NCBI RefSeq assembly: GCF_001423885.1
Contig: NZ_LMPP01000009.1
Span: forward strand, 218,044-282,043
DNA: 64,000 nt
Source of the DNA: Rathayibacter sp. Leaf185
GTDB lineage: Bacteria; Actinomycetota; Actinomycetes; Actinomycetales; Microbacteriaceae
Reading direction: 5' to 3'
Part shown: positions 45,225 through 56,362 of the stretch, in pieces
How the letters are laid out: each line of letters opens with the position of its first letter
Position numbering within the stretch: the stretch's first letter is position 1
The notes under the pieces: generated by a model
Database searches by the model: none
Seen by the model: only the letters and a program-made list of their open reading frames with translations
What the model was told of the DNA's origin: nothing
Translations under genes and position numbers: made by a program

Positions 45225-46180
45225 TCGTCACCGTCACCGCCAACCCCAGCATCGACGTCACCCTGTCGACCAGCGGCTTCACGATCGGCGAGGTCAACCG
45301 TGCGCACGACGTGCGCCGCGACCCCGCCGGCAAGGGCGTCAACGTCGCCCGAGCCCTCGCCCGCAACGGCGTGGAGGCGACCGCGATCTACCCTGCCGAC
45401 ACCTCCACCGGCCTCGACCTCTCGACGATGCTCGAGGCGGCGGGAGTCACGTCGGCCAGCACGCCGATCGCGCAGCCCATCCGCACCAACATCACCGTCG
45501 TCGACGACCGCACCGGCCGCACGACCAAGATCAACGAGCCCGGCCCCGCAGTGACTCCGGAGGAGGCCAAGGCCTTCTCCCAGCTCATCTGCGACCACGT
45601 CGTCACCGCCCCCCGCTGGCTCGTCGCCTGCGGCAGCGTCCCCCCGGGACTGGGCGACGACTTCTATCCGGCCCTCGGCCGGCTCGCCCTGCACTTCGGC
45701 GTCCCTCTTGCCGTCGACACCTCGGGGGCACCGCTGACCGCGATCATCGCGGCCGGCACCGCCACCCTGGTGAAGCCCAACCTCGAGGAGCTCGAAGAGC
45801 TCCTCGGCCGCTCCCTGCCGACGGTCGGAGACGTCGTCGCGGGAGCCCGTGCCCTCCTGAAGCTGCCGGACGCGCGAGCGCTCGTCAGCCTCGGCGAGCA
45901 CGGCGCCCTCCTCGTCACGACGCAGTCGTCGTGGTGGGCGGGCGCCCCCGCCGTCGTCCCCCTCTCGACCGTCGGCGCCGGCGACAGCACCCTCGCGGGC
46001 TACCTGTCGGCGGCCGACGCCACGGAGGCGGAGCGTCTCGCGACCGCCGTCGCCTGGGGCACCGCCGCCGTCCAGCTCCCGGGCAGCGAAGCCCCGGGAC
46101 CCGATTCCCTCCGCCTCGGCGACGTCACCGTCGTCGAGAACCCCGATTCCCACCTCCCGATTGGAGAACTGAGCGCATGA
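45221..46180 (+). CDS. fruK: 1-phosphofructokinase
   Basis: This 319-residue PfkB-family kinase converts fructose-1-phosphate to fructose-1,6-bisphosphate. VTVTANPSIDVTLS is the standard start, GKGVNVARALARNGVEATAIYPAD holds the first PfkB signature, KPNLEELEELLGR is mid-protein, and STVGAGDSTLAGYL holds the catalytic aspartate (second PfkB signature, about residues 247-260). It overlaps both neighbours by four bases. Confidence 0.95.
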   Translation: MIVTVTANPSIDVTLSTSGFTIGEVNRAHDVRRDPAGKGVNVARALARNGVEATAIYPADTSTGLDLSTMLEAAGVTSASTPIAQPIRTNITVVDDRTGRTTKINEPGPAVTPEEAKAFSQLICDHVVTAPRWLVACGSVPPGLGDDFYPALGRLALHFGVPLAVDTSGAPLTAIIAAGTATLVKPNLEELEELLGRSLPTVGDVVAGARALLKLPDARALVSLGEHGALLVTTQSSWWAGAPAVVPLSTVGAGDSTLAGYLSAADATEAERLATAVAWGTAAVQLPGSEAPGPDSLRLGDVTVVENPDSHLPIGELSA

Positions 46181-46629
46181 CTGCTCTCACCGAGGCGTCG
46201 ACGGTCATCGTCGACCTCACCGCCGCCACGAAGGACGAGGCCACCGCGCAGCTCGCGAAGACGCTCGCGGACGCCGGCCGCGTCACCGACCTCGACGGCT
46301 TCCTGGCCGACGTCCGCGACCGCGAGTCGCAGATGGCCACCGGCATGCCCGGCGGCATCGGGATCCCCCACGCCCGCTCGTCGCACGTCGTCGAGCCCAG
46401 CGTCGCCGTCGGCATCGCCAAGCAGGGCGTCGACTTCGGCGCCCCGGACGGCCCCGCCGACCTCATCTTCCTGATCGCCGCGCCCGACGGCGCCGACCAG
46501 GCCCACCTCAAGATCCTCGCCCAGCTCGCCCGGAAGCTGATCCACGAGTCCTTCACCGGGTCCCTCCGTGCCGCGTCCAGCGGCCAGGAGGTCGCGGACA
46601 TCATCGCCAGAGAGGTCGTCGTGTCATGA
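46177..46629 (+). CDS. Fructose PTS IIA subunit
   Basis: This 150-residue protein is an EIIA-fru domain. The phosphohistidine is in ATGMPGGIGIPHARSSHV (about residues 53-70), and APDGPADLIFLIAAPDGADQAHLKILAQLARKL follows. It passes phosphate from HPr to FruA, whose gene overlaps by four bases. Unlike E. coli FruB it is not fused to an HPr domain, and no HPr gene follows the operon in this window. Confidence 0.93.
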   Translation: MTALTEASTVIVDLTAATKDEATAQLAKTLADAGRVTDLDGFLADVRDRESQMATGMPGGIGIPHARSSHVVEPSVAVGIAKQGVDFGAPDGPADLIFLIAAPDGADQAHLKILAQLARKLIHESFTGSLRAASSGQEVADIIAREVVVS

Positions 46630-48461
46630 GGATCGTCGCCGTCACCAGCTGCATCGCCGGCATCGCGCACACCTACATGGCGGCCGAGGCTCTCGAGCAG
46701 GCCGCCAAGAAGAAGGGCTACGAGATCCAGGTCGAGACCCAGGGCGCAGCCGGCTCCGACCCGATGTCCGACCAGACGATCGCCGACGCCGACGTCGTCA
46801 TCCTCGCCGCCGACCTCGAGGTCCGCGGCAAGGAGCGCTTCGCGGGGAAGCCGACCCTCGAGGTCGGGACGTCGGAGGCGCTCGCCAAGGCCGCCGAGGT
46901 CATCGACCGCGCCGTCGCGACGGTGCAGGACGCGCCTGCCGCGGCCACCGCCTCCGCCGACGCGCCCCGTTTCGTCGCCGTGACCAGCTGCATCGCCGGC
47001 ATCGCGCACACCTACATGGCGGCGGAGGCGCTCGAGCAGGCCGCGAAGAAGCGCGGCTACCCGATCCACGTCGAGACCCAGGGCGCCGCCGGCTCCGACG
47101 AGATGACCTCGGCCGACATCGCCGCGGCCGACGTCGTCATCCTCGCCGCCGACCTCGAGATCCGCGGCAAGGACCGCTTCGCCGGCAAGCCGATCCTCCA
47201 GGTCGGCGTCGCCGAGGCGCTCGCGAAGCCCGACGAGGTGCTCGACCGCGCTCTCGCGCTGCGCTCCGCGAAGCCGGCCGGCACCACCCCCACGCGTGCC
47301 GCAGCGTCCTCCGCGCCCGCCGCCGCCCCCAAGAAGGTCGGCGTCGGCACGCGCATCCGCCAGAACCTGATGACCGGCGTCTCGTACATGATCCCGTTCG
47401 TCGCGGCGGGCGGTCTGCTGATCGCGCTGTCGTTCCTGTTCGGCGGCTACCAGATCGTCAGCTTCACGCCGCAGCAGATCATCGACAACGGCTTCGACGC
47501 GTTCAACATCACCGACTGGGCCGGCGTGATGTTCCTGATCGGAGGCGCGACCTTCGCGTTCCTGGTCCCCGTGCTCTCGGGGTTCATCGCCTTCGGGATC
47601 GCCGACCGACCCGGTATCGCACCCGGGTTCCTCGGTGGCGCAGTGGCGGTCACCGTCGGCGCCGGCTTCCTCGGCGGCCTCGCCTCCGGCTTCATCGCCG
47701 GCTACGCGGCGCTGTACATCTCGCGCATCAAGCTGCCCGCGGCCTTCAAGTCGCTGATGCCCGTCGTGATCATCCCCCTGATCGCGACCTTCATCACCGG
47801 CTTCCTGATGTTCGTCGTGCTCGGCGCTCCGCTGCGCGCGCTGAGCGAGGGCCTGTCGGCCTGGCTGTCGGGTCTCACGGGTGGCAACCTCGTGATCCTC
47901 GGTCTCATCCTCGGCCTGATGATGGCGTTCGACATGGGTGGTCCGGTCAACAAGGTGGCCTACGCCTTCGCGACCACCGGCCTCGCCTCCGTGCCCGCCG
48001 ACGGCGACCCCAACTCCGTGCAGTTCAAGGTCATGGCCATCGTGATGGCCGCCGGCATGACGCCTCCGCTGGGCCTCGCCCTGGCCACGACGCTGCGCAA
48101 GCGCCTCTTCACCGACGCGGAGCGCCAGAACGGCAAGGCGGCGTACCTGCTCGGCGCGTCCTTCATCTCGGAGGGGGCCATCCCGTTCGCGGCGGTCGAC
48201 CCGCTGCGCGTGATCCCCTCGGCCATGATCGGCTCGGCCGTCACCGGTGCGCTCGTCGCGCTGTTCGGCTCGACCCTGCGCGCCCCGCACGGCGGCATCT
48301 GGGTGACCGGTCTCGTCGGGCAGCCGCTGCTCTACCTGGTCGCGATCCTCGTCGGCATGGTGGTCACCGCGATCTGCGTCATCATCGCGAAGAGCATCAA
48401 GCGCGCCCCGGTCGTCGCCGACGTGCCCGAGCCCGCCACGGCGCAGGCCGTCGCCGCCTGA
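46626..48461 (+). CDS. fruA: Fructose PTS IIBC permease with two IIB domains
   Basis: This 611-residue protein imports and phosphorylates fructose at C1. Two IIB domains lie at about residues 1-95 and 118-210. Both begin with (F/I)VAVTSCIAGIAHTYMAAE and both keep the phosphocysteine (TSCIAG). They are nearly identical in DNA over long runs, which suggests a recent duplication. An Ala/Pro linker leads to the IIC membrane domain (about 240-590) with NLMTGVSYMIPFVAAGGLLIALSF and GAIPFAAVDPLRVIPS. In E. coli FruA the first IIB-like domain lacks the cysteine. Confidence 0.95.
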   Translation: MRIVAVTSCIAGIAHTYMAAEALEQAAKKKGYEIQVETQGAAGSDPMSDQTIADADVVILAADLEVRGKERFAGKPTLEVGTSEALAKAAEVIDRAVATVQDAPAAATASADAPRFVAVTSCIAGIAHTYMAAEALEQAAKKRGYPIHVETQGAAGSDEMTSADIAAADVVILAADLEIRGKDRFAGKPILQVGVAEALAKPDEVLDRALALRSAKPAGTTPTRAAASSAPAAAPKKVGVGTRIRQNLMTGVSYMIPFVAAGGLLIALSFLFGGYQIVSFTPQQIIDNGFDAFNITDWAGVMFLIGGATFAFLVPVLSGFIAFGIADRPGIAPGFLGGAVAVTVGAGFLGGLASGFIAGYAALYISRIKLPAAFKSLMPVVIIPLIATFITGFLMFVVLGAPLRALSEGLSAWLSGLTGGNLVILGLILGLMMAFDMGGPVNKVAYAFATTGLASVPADGDPNSVQFKVMAIVMAAGMTPPLGLALATTLRKRLFTDAERQNGKAAYLLGASFISEGAIPFAAVDPLRVIPSAMIGSAVTGALVALFGSTLRAPHGGIWVTGLVGQPLLYLVAILVGMVVTAICVIIAKSIKRAPVVADVPEPATAQAVAA

Positions 48462-48496
48462 CCGGAGCCCCCCGAACGACCGTCCTGAGCGGTCCT

Positions 48497-48565
48497 GCCG
48501 GCGGTCCGCGCCTCCGTCGCCTTCTTCTTCTCCGAGGGAAGGTGGCGGAGGAGCGGGCCGCCGGC
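48497..48565 (+). terminator. Terminator-like hairpin after fruA
   Basis: A 25-base arm (48497-48521, beginning GCCGGCGG) pairs with 48541-48565 (ending CCGCCGGC) with a few mismatches, around a T-rich loop CTTCTTCTTCTCC. It begins 36 bases after the fruA stop. Confidence 0.65.
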
Positions 48566-48576
48566 TGTGCTGGTTC

Positions 48577-49007
48577 CCGCGGCGGTCCCCGCCCGCCGCG
48601 GCACGGTCGGCTGCGCGACGCGAAGCGTTCCCGAAAGCACGGTGCGAACGGCTACGGGGAATCGCTGGCACGCGATTCCCCGGTTCGCCTCCGCCCTGCT
48701 GTGAGGCACGGTGCCGTCTGCAGGAGTGGGTGCGATCTGCAGGAGGTACCCGCCTCCAGCAGCGCGATCACACGGCGACCGGGCCGATTCGCCGATGAGC
48801 ACCTGCAGACCGCACCAGCACCTGCAGACCGCACCATCACCTGCGGACCGCACAGCGCCTGACGGGAGGCGCATCCCCGCGAGCCGAGGCGAAGCGGGGA
48901 TTCGTGTTCGAGCCAATCCTCGTAGCCGTTCGCAGCCCGCTCCTTGCAACGCACCACGTCGACGAGCCGACTGCTCCGCGGCGGGCGGGGACCGCCGCGG
49001 AGGAGCA
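48577..49007. repeat. Composite inverted element of the intergenic repeat family
   Basis: Hairpins of the same sequence, CCGCGGCGG-N7-CCGCCGCGG, stand at both ends (48577-48601 and, inverted, about 48976-49000). Inside are a palindrome GGGGAATCGC-TGGCAC-GCGATTCCCC (48656-48681) and, inverted, a degenerate copy at about 48886-48931; both have CGAACGGCTACG on the outer side. The centre holds 19-base repeats. No gene is seen between 48462 and 49036. Confidence 0.8.
48710..48856. repeat. Two facing arrays of a 19-base repeat
   Basis: Two plus-orientation units at 48710 and 48729 (GGTGCNNTCTGCAGGAG) face three minus-orientation units at 48800, 48819 and 48838 (CACCTGCAGACCGCAC with small changes). 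A 52-base centre has no repeat. It could fold as one large hairpin. Confidence 0.85.
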
Positions 49008-49024
49008 GGGCCAGCTGCTCCAAA

Positions 49025-49030
49025 TAGACT
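49025..49030 (+). promoter_or_regulatory. Putative -10 box of leaderless xthA
   Basis: TAGACT ends six bases before the xthA GTG, directly after the repeat element's terminal hairpin. Confidence 0.5.
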
Positions 49031-49036
49031 GTCGGG

Positions 49037-50951
<1,915 letters not shown>

Positions 50952-50952
50952 C

Positions 50953-51666
50953 GTGACGCTCCGACTCGCCCTCTTCGACCTCGACGACACCCTCTTCGCG
51001 CACGCCCACGCGGTGCGCGAGGGCATCGTCGACCGGGTGGGCGCGCTCGGCGCGCCCTATACGGCGCTCCCCGACGAGATCCAGCGCCGCTGGTACGACC
51101 TGGAGGAGGAGCACTACCACCGCTACCTCGCGGGCGAGCTCGACTACGAGGGTCAGCGCCGGGCCAGAGCGACAGCATTCGCTGCGGAGTCGGGCATCGC
51201 CCTCTCTCCCGAGGAGGCGAGTGGCTGGTTCGCCGCCTACCTCGAGCACTACGTCGCGAACTGGACCCTGCACGACGACGCTCTGCCCGCGCTCGACCGG
51301 CTCGACGCCTCCGGGATCCGGATCGGGATCATCACCAACGGCGACCTCGCTTTTCAGCGGAACAAGGTGGAGAAGCTCGGTCTGGCGCCGCGGATCGAGC
51401 ACCTGATCGCCTCGGGCGCCGTCGGAGTCACCAAGCCCGACGCGCACATCTTCGAGGTCGCCTGCGAGCGGTTCGCTGTCGCTCCGGAGGACGCCCTCTA
51501 CGTCGGCGACCGGCTCACCACCGATGCGATCGGCGCCGCCCGCGCGGGCCTGCGCGGAGTCTGGCTCGACCGCGTCGGCGGCCCCGAGCACGGCAGAGCC
51601 CTGCCCGCGGAGGCGGTCGCCCTCGGAGTCCGCCGCATCGGCTCTCTCGACGAGCTCCTCGCCTGA
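50953..51666 (+). CDS. HAD-family hydrolase
   Basis: This 237-residue phosphatase-like protein has all HAD motifs: LALFDLDDTLF (motif I, nucleophile aspartate), IGIITNGD (motif II), GVTKPDAHIFEVA (motif III lysine) and YVGDRLTTDAIGAARAGLRGVWLDR (motif IV). A helical cap of subfamily IA type lies between motifs I and II. The substrate cannot be inferred. The GTG at 50953 is set by motif I. Confidence 0.9.
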   Translation: MTLRLALFDLDDTLFAHAHAVREGIVDRVGALGAPYTALPDEIQRRWYDLEEEHYHRYLAGELDYEGQRRARATAFAAESGIALSPEEASGWFAAYLEHYVANWTLHDDALPALDRLDASGIRIGIITNGDLAFQRNKVEKLGLAPRIEHLIASGAVGVTKPDAHIFEVACERFAVAPEDALYVGDRLTTDAIGAARAGLRGVWLDRVGGPEHGRALPAEAVALGVRRIGSLDELLA

Positions 51667-51759
51667 TCCGACGGGACGCGCTCCGCTGAGTGTCGCCGAT
51701 CGATCCCCATGCGAGTCCGGGAAAAAGGAGGTCGGCAAGCCGGACTGCTGACGGTGGGG

Positions 51760-51836
51760 GGTCTCGATACGCCCCTCCGGGGCTACTCGACCAGCAGGCA
51801 TCAAGACACACCGGCCTGCTGCGGGGCTACTCGACC
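51760..51836. repeat. GGTCTCGATACG / CTACTCGACC intergenic repeat
   Basis: GGTCTCGATACGCCCC pairs imperfectly with GGGGCTACTCGACC (51760-51792). A second partial copy, GCGGGGCTACTCGACCC, is at 51821-51836, and CAGCAGGC/GCCTGCTG lies between them. I recall this motif as frequent between genes in Microbacteriaceae; no search was made. Confidence 0.7.
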
Positions 51837-51887
51837 CGTCGGCGGAGAGCAGGCGTGCGCTGTCCCACTCCCGAGCCGCGGAACGCC

Positions 51888-51929
51888 GAAGCGCCCCGGG
51901 CCGACCCGAAGGTCGAACCGAGGCGCTTC
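51888..51929 (+). terminator. Hairpin after trpS and the HAD gene
   Basis: GAAGCGCC (51888-51895) pairs with GGCGCTTC (51922-51929). A nested CGACC-CGAA-GGTCG hairpin sits inside. Confidence 0.5.
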
Positions 51930-51974
51930 ACCGGCCGAGGACCGGACAGTCACGGAACAAGGCCGAGGCGTACA

Positions 51975-52080
51975 GGGAAATCGCGTGTGAGCGATTTCCC
52001 CTAGCCGGACGCAGGACGCTCTGCGAAACGCAACCGCCTCGCGAAACCGACCGCGCCACGGCGGGCAAGGACCGCCGTGG
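51975..52080 (-). repeat. Copy of the dispersed intergenic repeat family next to glpK
   Basis: The hairpin CCACGGCGG-N7-CCGCCGTGG (52056-52080) lies just after the glpK stop and would end that transcript. The conserved middle (CGCGGTCGGTTTCGCGAGG on the minus strand) leads to the palindrome GGGAAATCGC-GTGTGA-GCGATTTCCC (51975-52000). The palindrome arms differ from the other copies by a compensated base pair. Confidence 0.85.
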
Positions 52081-52085
52081 AAGGC

Positions 52086-53600
52086 TCACACCACGTCGTC
52101 GTCGACCCAGTCGAAGGTCTTCGTGACGGCCTTCTTCCAGAGGCGGTACTGGCGGGCGGCCTCGCCCTGGTCCATCTGCGGGGTCCAGCGCGAATCCTCC
52201 TGCCAGTTCTGACGCAGGTCGTCGAGGTTCGCCCAGAAGCCGACCGCGAGGCCCGCGGCGTACGCGGCGCCGAGCGCGGTGGTCTCGGCGACAACCGGGC
52301 GGACGACCGGCACACCGAGGATGTCGGCCTGGAACTGCATGAGCAGGTTGTTGGCGATCATGCCGCCGTCGACCTTGAGCTCCTGCAGCGGCACTCCGGA
52401 GTCGGCATTGACAGCGTCGAGGACCTCGCGGGTCTGGAACGCGGTCGCCTCGAGCGCGGCGCGGGCGATGTGGCCCTTGTTGACGTAGCGCGTCAGACCG
52501 ACGAGCGCTCCGCGGGCGTCCGAGCGCCAGTACGGCGCGAAGAGTCCCGAGAACGCGGGGACGAAGTAAGCGCCTCCGTTGTCCTCGACCGTGGCGGCCA
52601 GCGCCTCGACCTCGGGGGCCGAGCCGATGAGGCCCAGGTTGTCGCGCAGCCACTGGATCAGCGAGCCGGAGACCGCGATCGAGCCCTCCAATGCGTAGTG
52701 CACCTCGCCGTCGCCGAGCTTGTAGCCGATCGTGGTGAGCAGCCCGTTCTTGGAGTGCACGATCTCGGTGCCGGTGTTGAAGATCAGGAAGTTGCCGGTG
52801 CCGTAGGTGTTCTTGGCCTCGCCCGGATCGAACGCCGCCTGACCGAAGGTCGCGGCCTGCTGGTCGCCCAGGATGCCGGCGATCGGGACCTCGCGCAGCA
52901 GCGAGGACGCCTCGACCTGGCCGTAGACCTCGGACGAGGAGCACACCTCGGGGAGCATCGACTTCGGGACGCCGAAGGCCTCGAGGATGTCGTCGCGCCA
53001 CTCGAGGGTCTCGAGGTCGAGGAACAGCGTGCGGGAGGCGTTGGTGACGTCGGTCTTGTGGACGCCTCCGTCGGTGCCGCCGGTGAGGTTCCAGAGGACC
53101 CAGGTGTCGGTGGTGCCGAAGAGCAGGTCGCCGGCCTCCGCCTTCTCGCGGGCCCCCTCGACGTTCTCGAGGATCCAGACGATCTTGGTGCCCGAGAAGT
53201 AGGTCGCCAGCGGGAGGCCGACGACCGACTTGAAGCGGTCGGCTCCGACGTCGCCGGCGAGGCGGTCGACGATCGACTGGGTGCGGGTGTCCTGCCAGAC
53301 GATCGCGTTGTAGACGGGCTTGCCGGTCGTCTTGTCCCAGACCACCGCGGTCTCGCGCTGATTGGTGATGCCCACGGCAGCGATGTCGTGCCGAGTCAGG
53401 TCGGCGCGGGAGAGCGCCTGGCCGATGACCTCTCGGACGTTGTTCCAGATCTCGATCGGGTCGTGCTCGACCCAGCCCGCCCGGGGGAAGATCTGCTCGT
53501 GCTCCTTCTGGCCCGTCGAGACGATCGATCCCTTCTTGTCGAAGATGATCGCGCGGGACGACGTGGTCCCCTGGTCGATAGCGATGACGTAGTCAGCCAT
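52086..53600 (-). CDS. glpK: Glycerol kinase
   Basis: This 504-residue FGGY-family kinase phosphorylates glycerol to glycerol-3-phosphate. It shows [90 protein letters not shown] and [28 protein letters not shown]. Length is that of the family. The ATG has GAAGGAG upstream. It lies 45 bases after glpF on the same strand. Confidence 0.96.
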   Translation of the reverse strand: MADYVIAIDQGTTSSRAIIFDKKGSIVSTGQKEHEQIFPRAGWVEHDPIEIWNNVREVIGQALSRADLTRHDIAAVGITNQRETAVVWDKTTGKPVYNAIVWQDTRTQSIVDRLAGDVGADRFKSVVGLPLATYFSGTKIVWILENVEGAREKAEAGDLLFGTTDTWVLWNLTGGTDGGVHKTDVTNASRTLFLDLETLEWRDDILEAFGVPKSMLPEVCSSSEVYGQVEASSLLREVPIAGILGDQQAATFGQAAFDPGEAKNTYGTGNFLIFNTGTEIVHSKNGLLTTIGYKLGDGEVHYALEGSIAVSGSLIQWLRDNLGLIGSAPEVEALAATVEDNGGAYFVPAFSGLFAPYWRSDARGALVGLTRYVNKGHIARAALEATAFQTREVLDAVNADSGVPLQELKVDGGMIANNLLMQFQADILGVPVVRPVVAETTALGAAYAAGLAVGFWANLDDLRQNWQEDSRWTPQMDQGEAARQYRLWKKAVTKTFDWVDDDVV

Positions 53601-53645
53601 GTGTGATTACTCCTTCGTAATGGGGTGAAGTGGGAGCGCGGCGGA

Positions 53646-54404
53646 TCAGATGATCGGCAGCAGCACGGTCGACGCGAGACCGGCCAGCACACCACCGACG
53701 ATCGGTCCGGCGACCGGGACCCATGCGTAGCTCCAGTCGCTGCCGCCCTTGCCCTTGATCGGCAGCAGAGCGTGCGCGATGCGGGGGCCGAGGTCGCGCG
53801 CCGGGTTGATCGCGTAGCCGGTCGGTCCACCGAGCGAGGCGCCGATCGCGATCACCAGGATGGCGACGGGCAGTGCGCCGAGCGCCGCGAGCCCGCCGTC
53901 GCCCTGGCGTCCGCCGCCGAAGCCGATGACGACGAAGACGAGGACGAAGGTGCCGATGACCTCGGTGAGGAAGTTCCAGCCGTACGAGCGGATCGCGGGG
54001 CCGGTCGAGAAGACGCCGAGCTTGTTGGCCGCGTCGGGCTCCTCGTCGAAGTGCTGCTTGTAGGCGAGCCAGCAGAAGACCGCACCGATGATGGCACCGA
54101 TCATCTGGGCGAGGATGTACACGAGGATCGAGACGATGTTGACGGGGACGCCCGAGCCGAACTCGGTCGCTCCGCTCGCGACCAGACCGAGCGTCACCGC
54201 CGGGTTGAGGTGCGCACCGGAGTTGTACGAGACGATCACACCGGCGAAGACAGCGAAGCCCCAGCCGATGTTGACCATCAGGAACCCGCCGTTGAAACCC
54301 TTGTTCTTGACGAGCGCGACGTTGGCGACGACGCCGCAGCCGAGGAGGACGAGCATCGCCGTCCCCACGAGCTCAGCCAGGAAGACCACTCCGAGATTGT
54401 CCAC
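53646..54404 (-). CDS. glpF: Glycerol uptake facilitator (aquaglyceroporin)
   Basis: This 252-residue MIP-family channel admits glycerol. Both NPA loops are present: SGAHLNPAVTLGL (about residues 63-75) and GYAINPARDLGPR (about 193-205). The D after the second NPA (NPARD) is the glycerol-facilitator hallmark. Six membrane segments are predicted by eye. The GTG start is preceded by AGAGGAAAAGG. It heads the glpF-glpK transcript. Confidence 0.95.
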   Translation of the reverse strand: MDNLGVVFLAELVGTAMLVLLGCGVVANVALVKNKGFNGGFLMVNIGWGFAVFAGVIVSYNSGAHLNPAVTLGLVASGATEFGSGVPVNIVSILVYILAQMIGAIIGAVFCWLAYKQHFDEEPDAANKLGVFSTGPAIRSYGWNFLTEVIGTFVLVFVVIGFGGGRQGDGGLAALGALPVAILVIAIGASLGGPTGYAINPARDLGPRIAHALLPIKGKGGSDWSYAWVPVAGPIVGGVLAGLASTVLLPII

Positions 54405-54476
54405 GTTGACCTTTTCCTCTGATTAGAGCGGACGCACGCGGGCGTCCGCAGCGGGCATCGATGCCCGACGTGTGTG

Positions 54477-54505
54477 AAGTTATCCGCGCCCCGACCCTCC
54501 GACAA
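54477..54505 (-). promoter_or_regulatory. Promoter of glpF-glpK
   Basis: On the minus strand TTGTCG (54500-54505) and TAACTT (54477-54482) are 17 bases apart. The leader contains a hairpin GCGGACGC/GCGTCCGC at about 54428-54449. Confidence 0.5.
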
Positions 54506-54542
54506 GGAACGACGCGTGCACGTTTGTGCGTTGTCACGACGA

Positions 54543-54578
54543 GAGCCCCGGCTCGAGGTGCTGCCTCGACCGGGGCTC
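54543..54578 (-). terminator. glpD terminator hairpin
   Basis: GAGCCCCGG (54543-54551) pairs with CCGGGGCTC (54570-54578), with a nested TCGAGG/CCTCGA stem. It lies 26 bases after the glpD stop. Confidence 0.7.
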
Positions 54579-54604
54579 CCGTCGTTGTGCGCCAGTCTCC
54601 GCGT

Positions 54605-56362
54605 CTAGGACGCGGGAACGGCGGTCGGAGCCTGGACGGAGGATCCGCCGACGTCGACTCCGTTGTACTCCTTGAGGTGCGCGATGGTGGCGTCCACCTC
54701 GGAGGCGCGCGTCGCCTCGTCCCAGCCCAGGACGGCTCCAGTGTGCTCGGCGAGCTCATCGAGCAGCTCGCGGCTGAGGCCGCCGGTGAAGGCGTGGTTG
54801 GTCCGGCGCATGACGAGGTCGATCAGGTGCACGACGCTCTCGCGCTGGGCGAGGTAGCGGATCTCTCCGGTCGTGAAGTCCTTGTCGAAGTCGAGGGCCT
54901 CGTCGTGTCCGTCCGCGAGGGCCTCGATGACCTCCTGTGCACGGGTGCCGTAGCGCTCGAGCAGCTGGCCGGTGCGGGCCGAGGAGAGGCCCGAGCGGTG
55001 CTGGCTGATCCACTGCGCGCGGGACGCGTCGGTGCGGGGGAAGCCCTTGCCGCCTCCGATGGGCGTCTTCACGGTCGAGACCCGCCGCGTGACGCCGATC
55101 CGCTTGAAGACCTCGTTGGAGAGGTGCTCCGAGAGGGCGCGGAAGGTGGTCCACTTGCCGCCGACCAGGCTGAGCACCGTCGCGCCGCCCGCTCCGGGGA
55201 GTGTGGAGGGCTCGATGCGGTAGTCGCGGGAGACGAATCCGGGTGCCTCGTCGTCGTGACGGGGCAGGGGGCGGATGCCCGAGAACTTGAAGACGATCTG
55301 CGAGCGGTCGACTGGGATCGAGGGGAAGACGTGGTTGACCAGCTCGAAGAAGTAGTCGATCTCCTCCTCGGTGCAGACGGCCGGCTTGGTGGGGTCGGCC
55401 TCGATGTCGGTGGTTCCGACCATCACGCGGCCCTTGAGCGGGTAGATCAGGACGATGCGGCCGTCGCTGTGCTCGAAGAACATCTCGCGGCCCTCGCAGG
55501 CCTCGACCAGCTCGGGATTGTCGAGCACGACGTGCGAGCCCTTGGTGCCGCCCATGAACGTGGTGGTCGTGCCGAGCGCGGTGTTGGTGAAGTCGGTCCA
55601 GGGACCGGAGACGTTCACGACGATGTCGGCCTCGAAGGTGAACTCCTCGCCGCTCTCGCGGTCGCGGAGCACGACGCCCTTCTCGTCGGCACCGACGGCC
55701 TCGACGTAGTTGGCCGCGCGGGCCTTCTTGCCGCCGATGAGCGCGTCGTGCAGCACGTCGAGCGCGAGGCGCTCGGGCTCGTGGACGGAGGCGTCGAAGT
55801 AGGTCGCCGTGTACTTGATCTTCGGGTCGAGCTGGGGCAGCTCGGCCAGGGAGCGCTTGCGGCCGCGGAACTGGTGGCGCGGGACGACGCCGCCGTCGCG
55901 CGAGAAGAAGTCGTACAGGGTGAGGCCGACCTTGATCAGCAGCGCGCCGCGCTCCTGGGGGGCACCCGACTTGTGGGTCAGGAAGCGCAGCGGGGCCGCG
56001 AGGATCCCCGAGAAGGTCGAGTAGATCGGGATCGTGGTCTGCAACGGCTTCACATAATGGGGAGCGATCTTGAGCAGACCGTTGCGCTCGTGCACACCCT
56101 CGTTGACGAGTCGGAACTCGCCGTTCTCGAGGTAGCGGATGCCGCCGTGGATCATGTGGCTCGAGGCGCTGGAGGCACCCGAGACGTAATCGCCGCGCTC
56201 GACGAGGGCGACGTCGACGCCGTTGAGAGCCAGCTCGCGGAAGGTCCCGATGCCGTTGATGCCACCTCCGATCACGAGGACGGTGGCGCGGGGGGTGTCG
56301 CGCAGGGCGGAGACGCTCTCGCGGAGAGCGGTGTTTCCGGGAGTTCCGGCAGACTGTGCCAC
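54605..56362 (-). CDS. glpD: Glycerol-3-phosphate dehydrogenase (FAD)
   Basis: This 585-residue membrane-associated flavoenzyme oxidises glycerol-3-phosphate to dihydroxyacetone phosphate and feeds electrons to quinones. ATVLVIGGGINGIGTFRELALNGVDVALVERGDYVSGASSASSHMIHGGIRYLENGEF (about residues 26-83) is the FAD site. FKFSGIRPLPRH and LSLVGGKWTTFRALSEH follow, and there is a C-terminal DAO_C domain. The GTG at 56362 is chosen over an upstream ATG by family length; AAGGCGAG lies a little upstream. Confidence 0.94.
   Translation of the reverse strand: MAQSAGTPGNTALRESVSALRDTPRATVLVIGGGINGIGTFRELALNGVDVALVERGDYVSGASSASSHMIHGGIRYLENGEFRLVNEGVHERNGLLKIAPHYVKPLQTTIPIYSTFSGILAAPLRFLTHKSGAPQERGALLIKVGLTLYDFFSRDGGVVPRHQFRGRKRSLAELPQLDPKIKYTATYFDASVHEPERLALDVLHDALIGGKKARAANYVEAVGADEKGVVLRDRESGEEFTFEADIVVNVSGPWTDFTNTALGTTTTFMGGTKGSHVVLDNPELVEACEGREMFFEHSDGRIVLIYPLKGRVMVGTTDIEADPTKPAVCTEEEIDYFFELVNHVFPSIPVDRSQIVFKFSGIRPLPRHDDEAPGFVSRDYRIEPSTLPGAGGATVLSLVGGKWTTFRALSEHLSNEVFKRIGVTRRVSTVKTPIGGGKGFPRTDASRAQWISQHRSGLSSARTGQLLERYGTRAQEVIEALADGHDEALDFDKDFTTGEIRYLAQRESVVHLIDLVMRRTNHAFTGGLSRELLDELAEHTGAVLGWDEATRASEVDATIAHLKEYNGVDVGGSSVQAPTAVPAS

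Noticed and set aside
48710-48856. 19-base repeats as a CRISPR array
   Set aside because: Two groups face each other, there are no spacers, and units are tandem.
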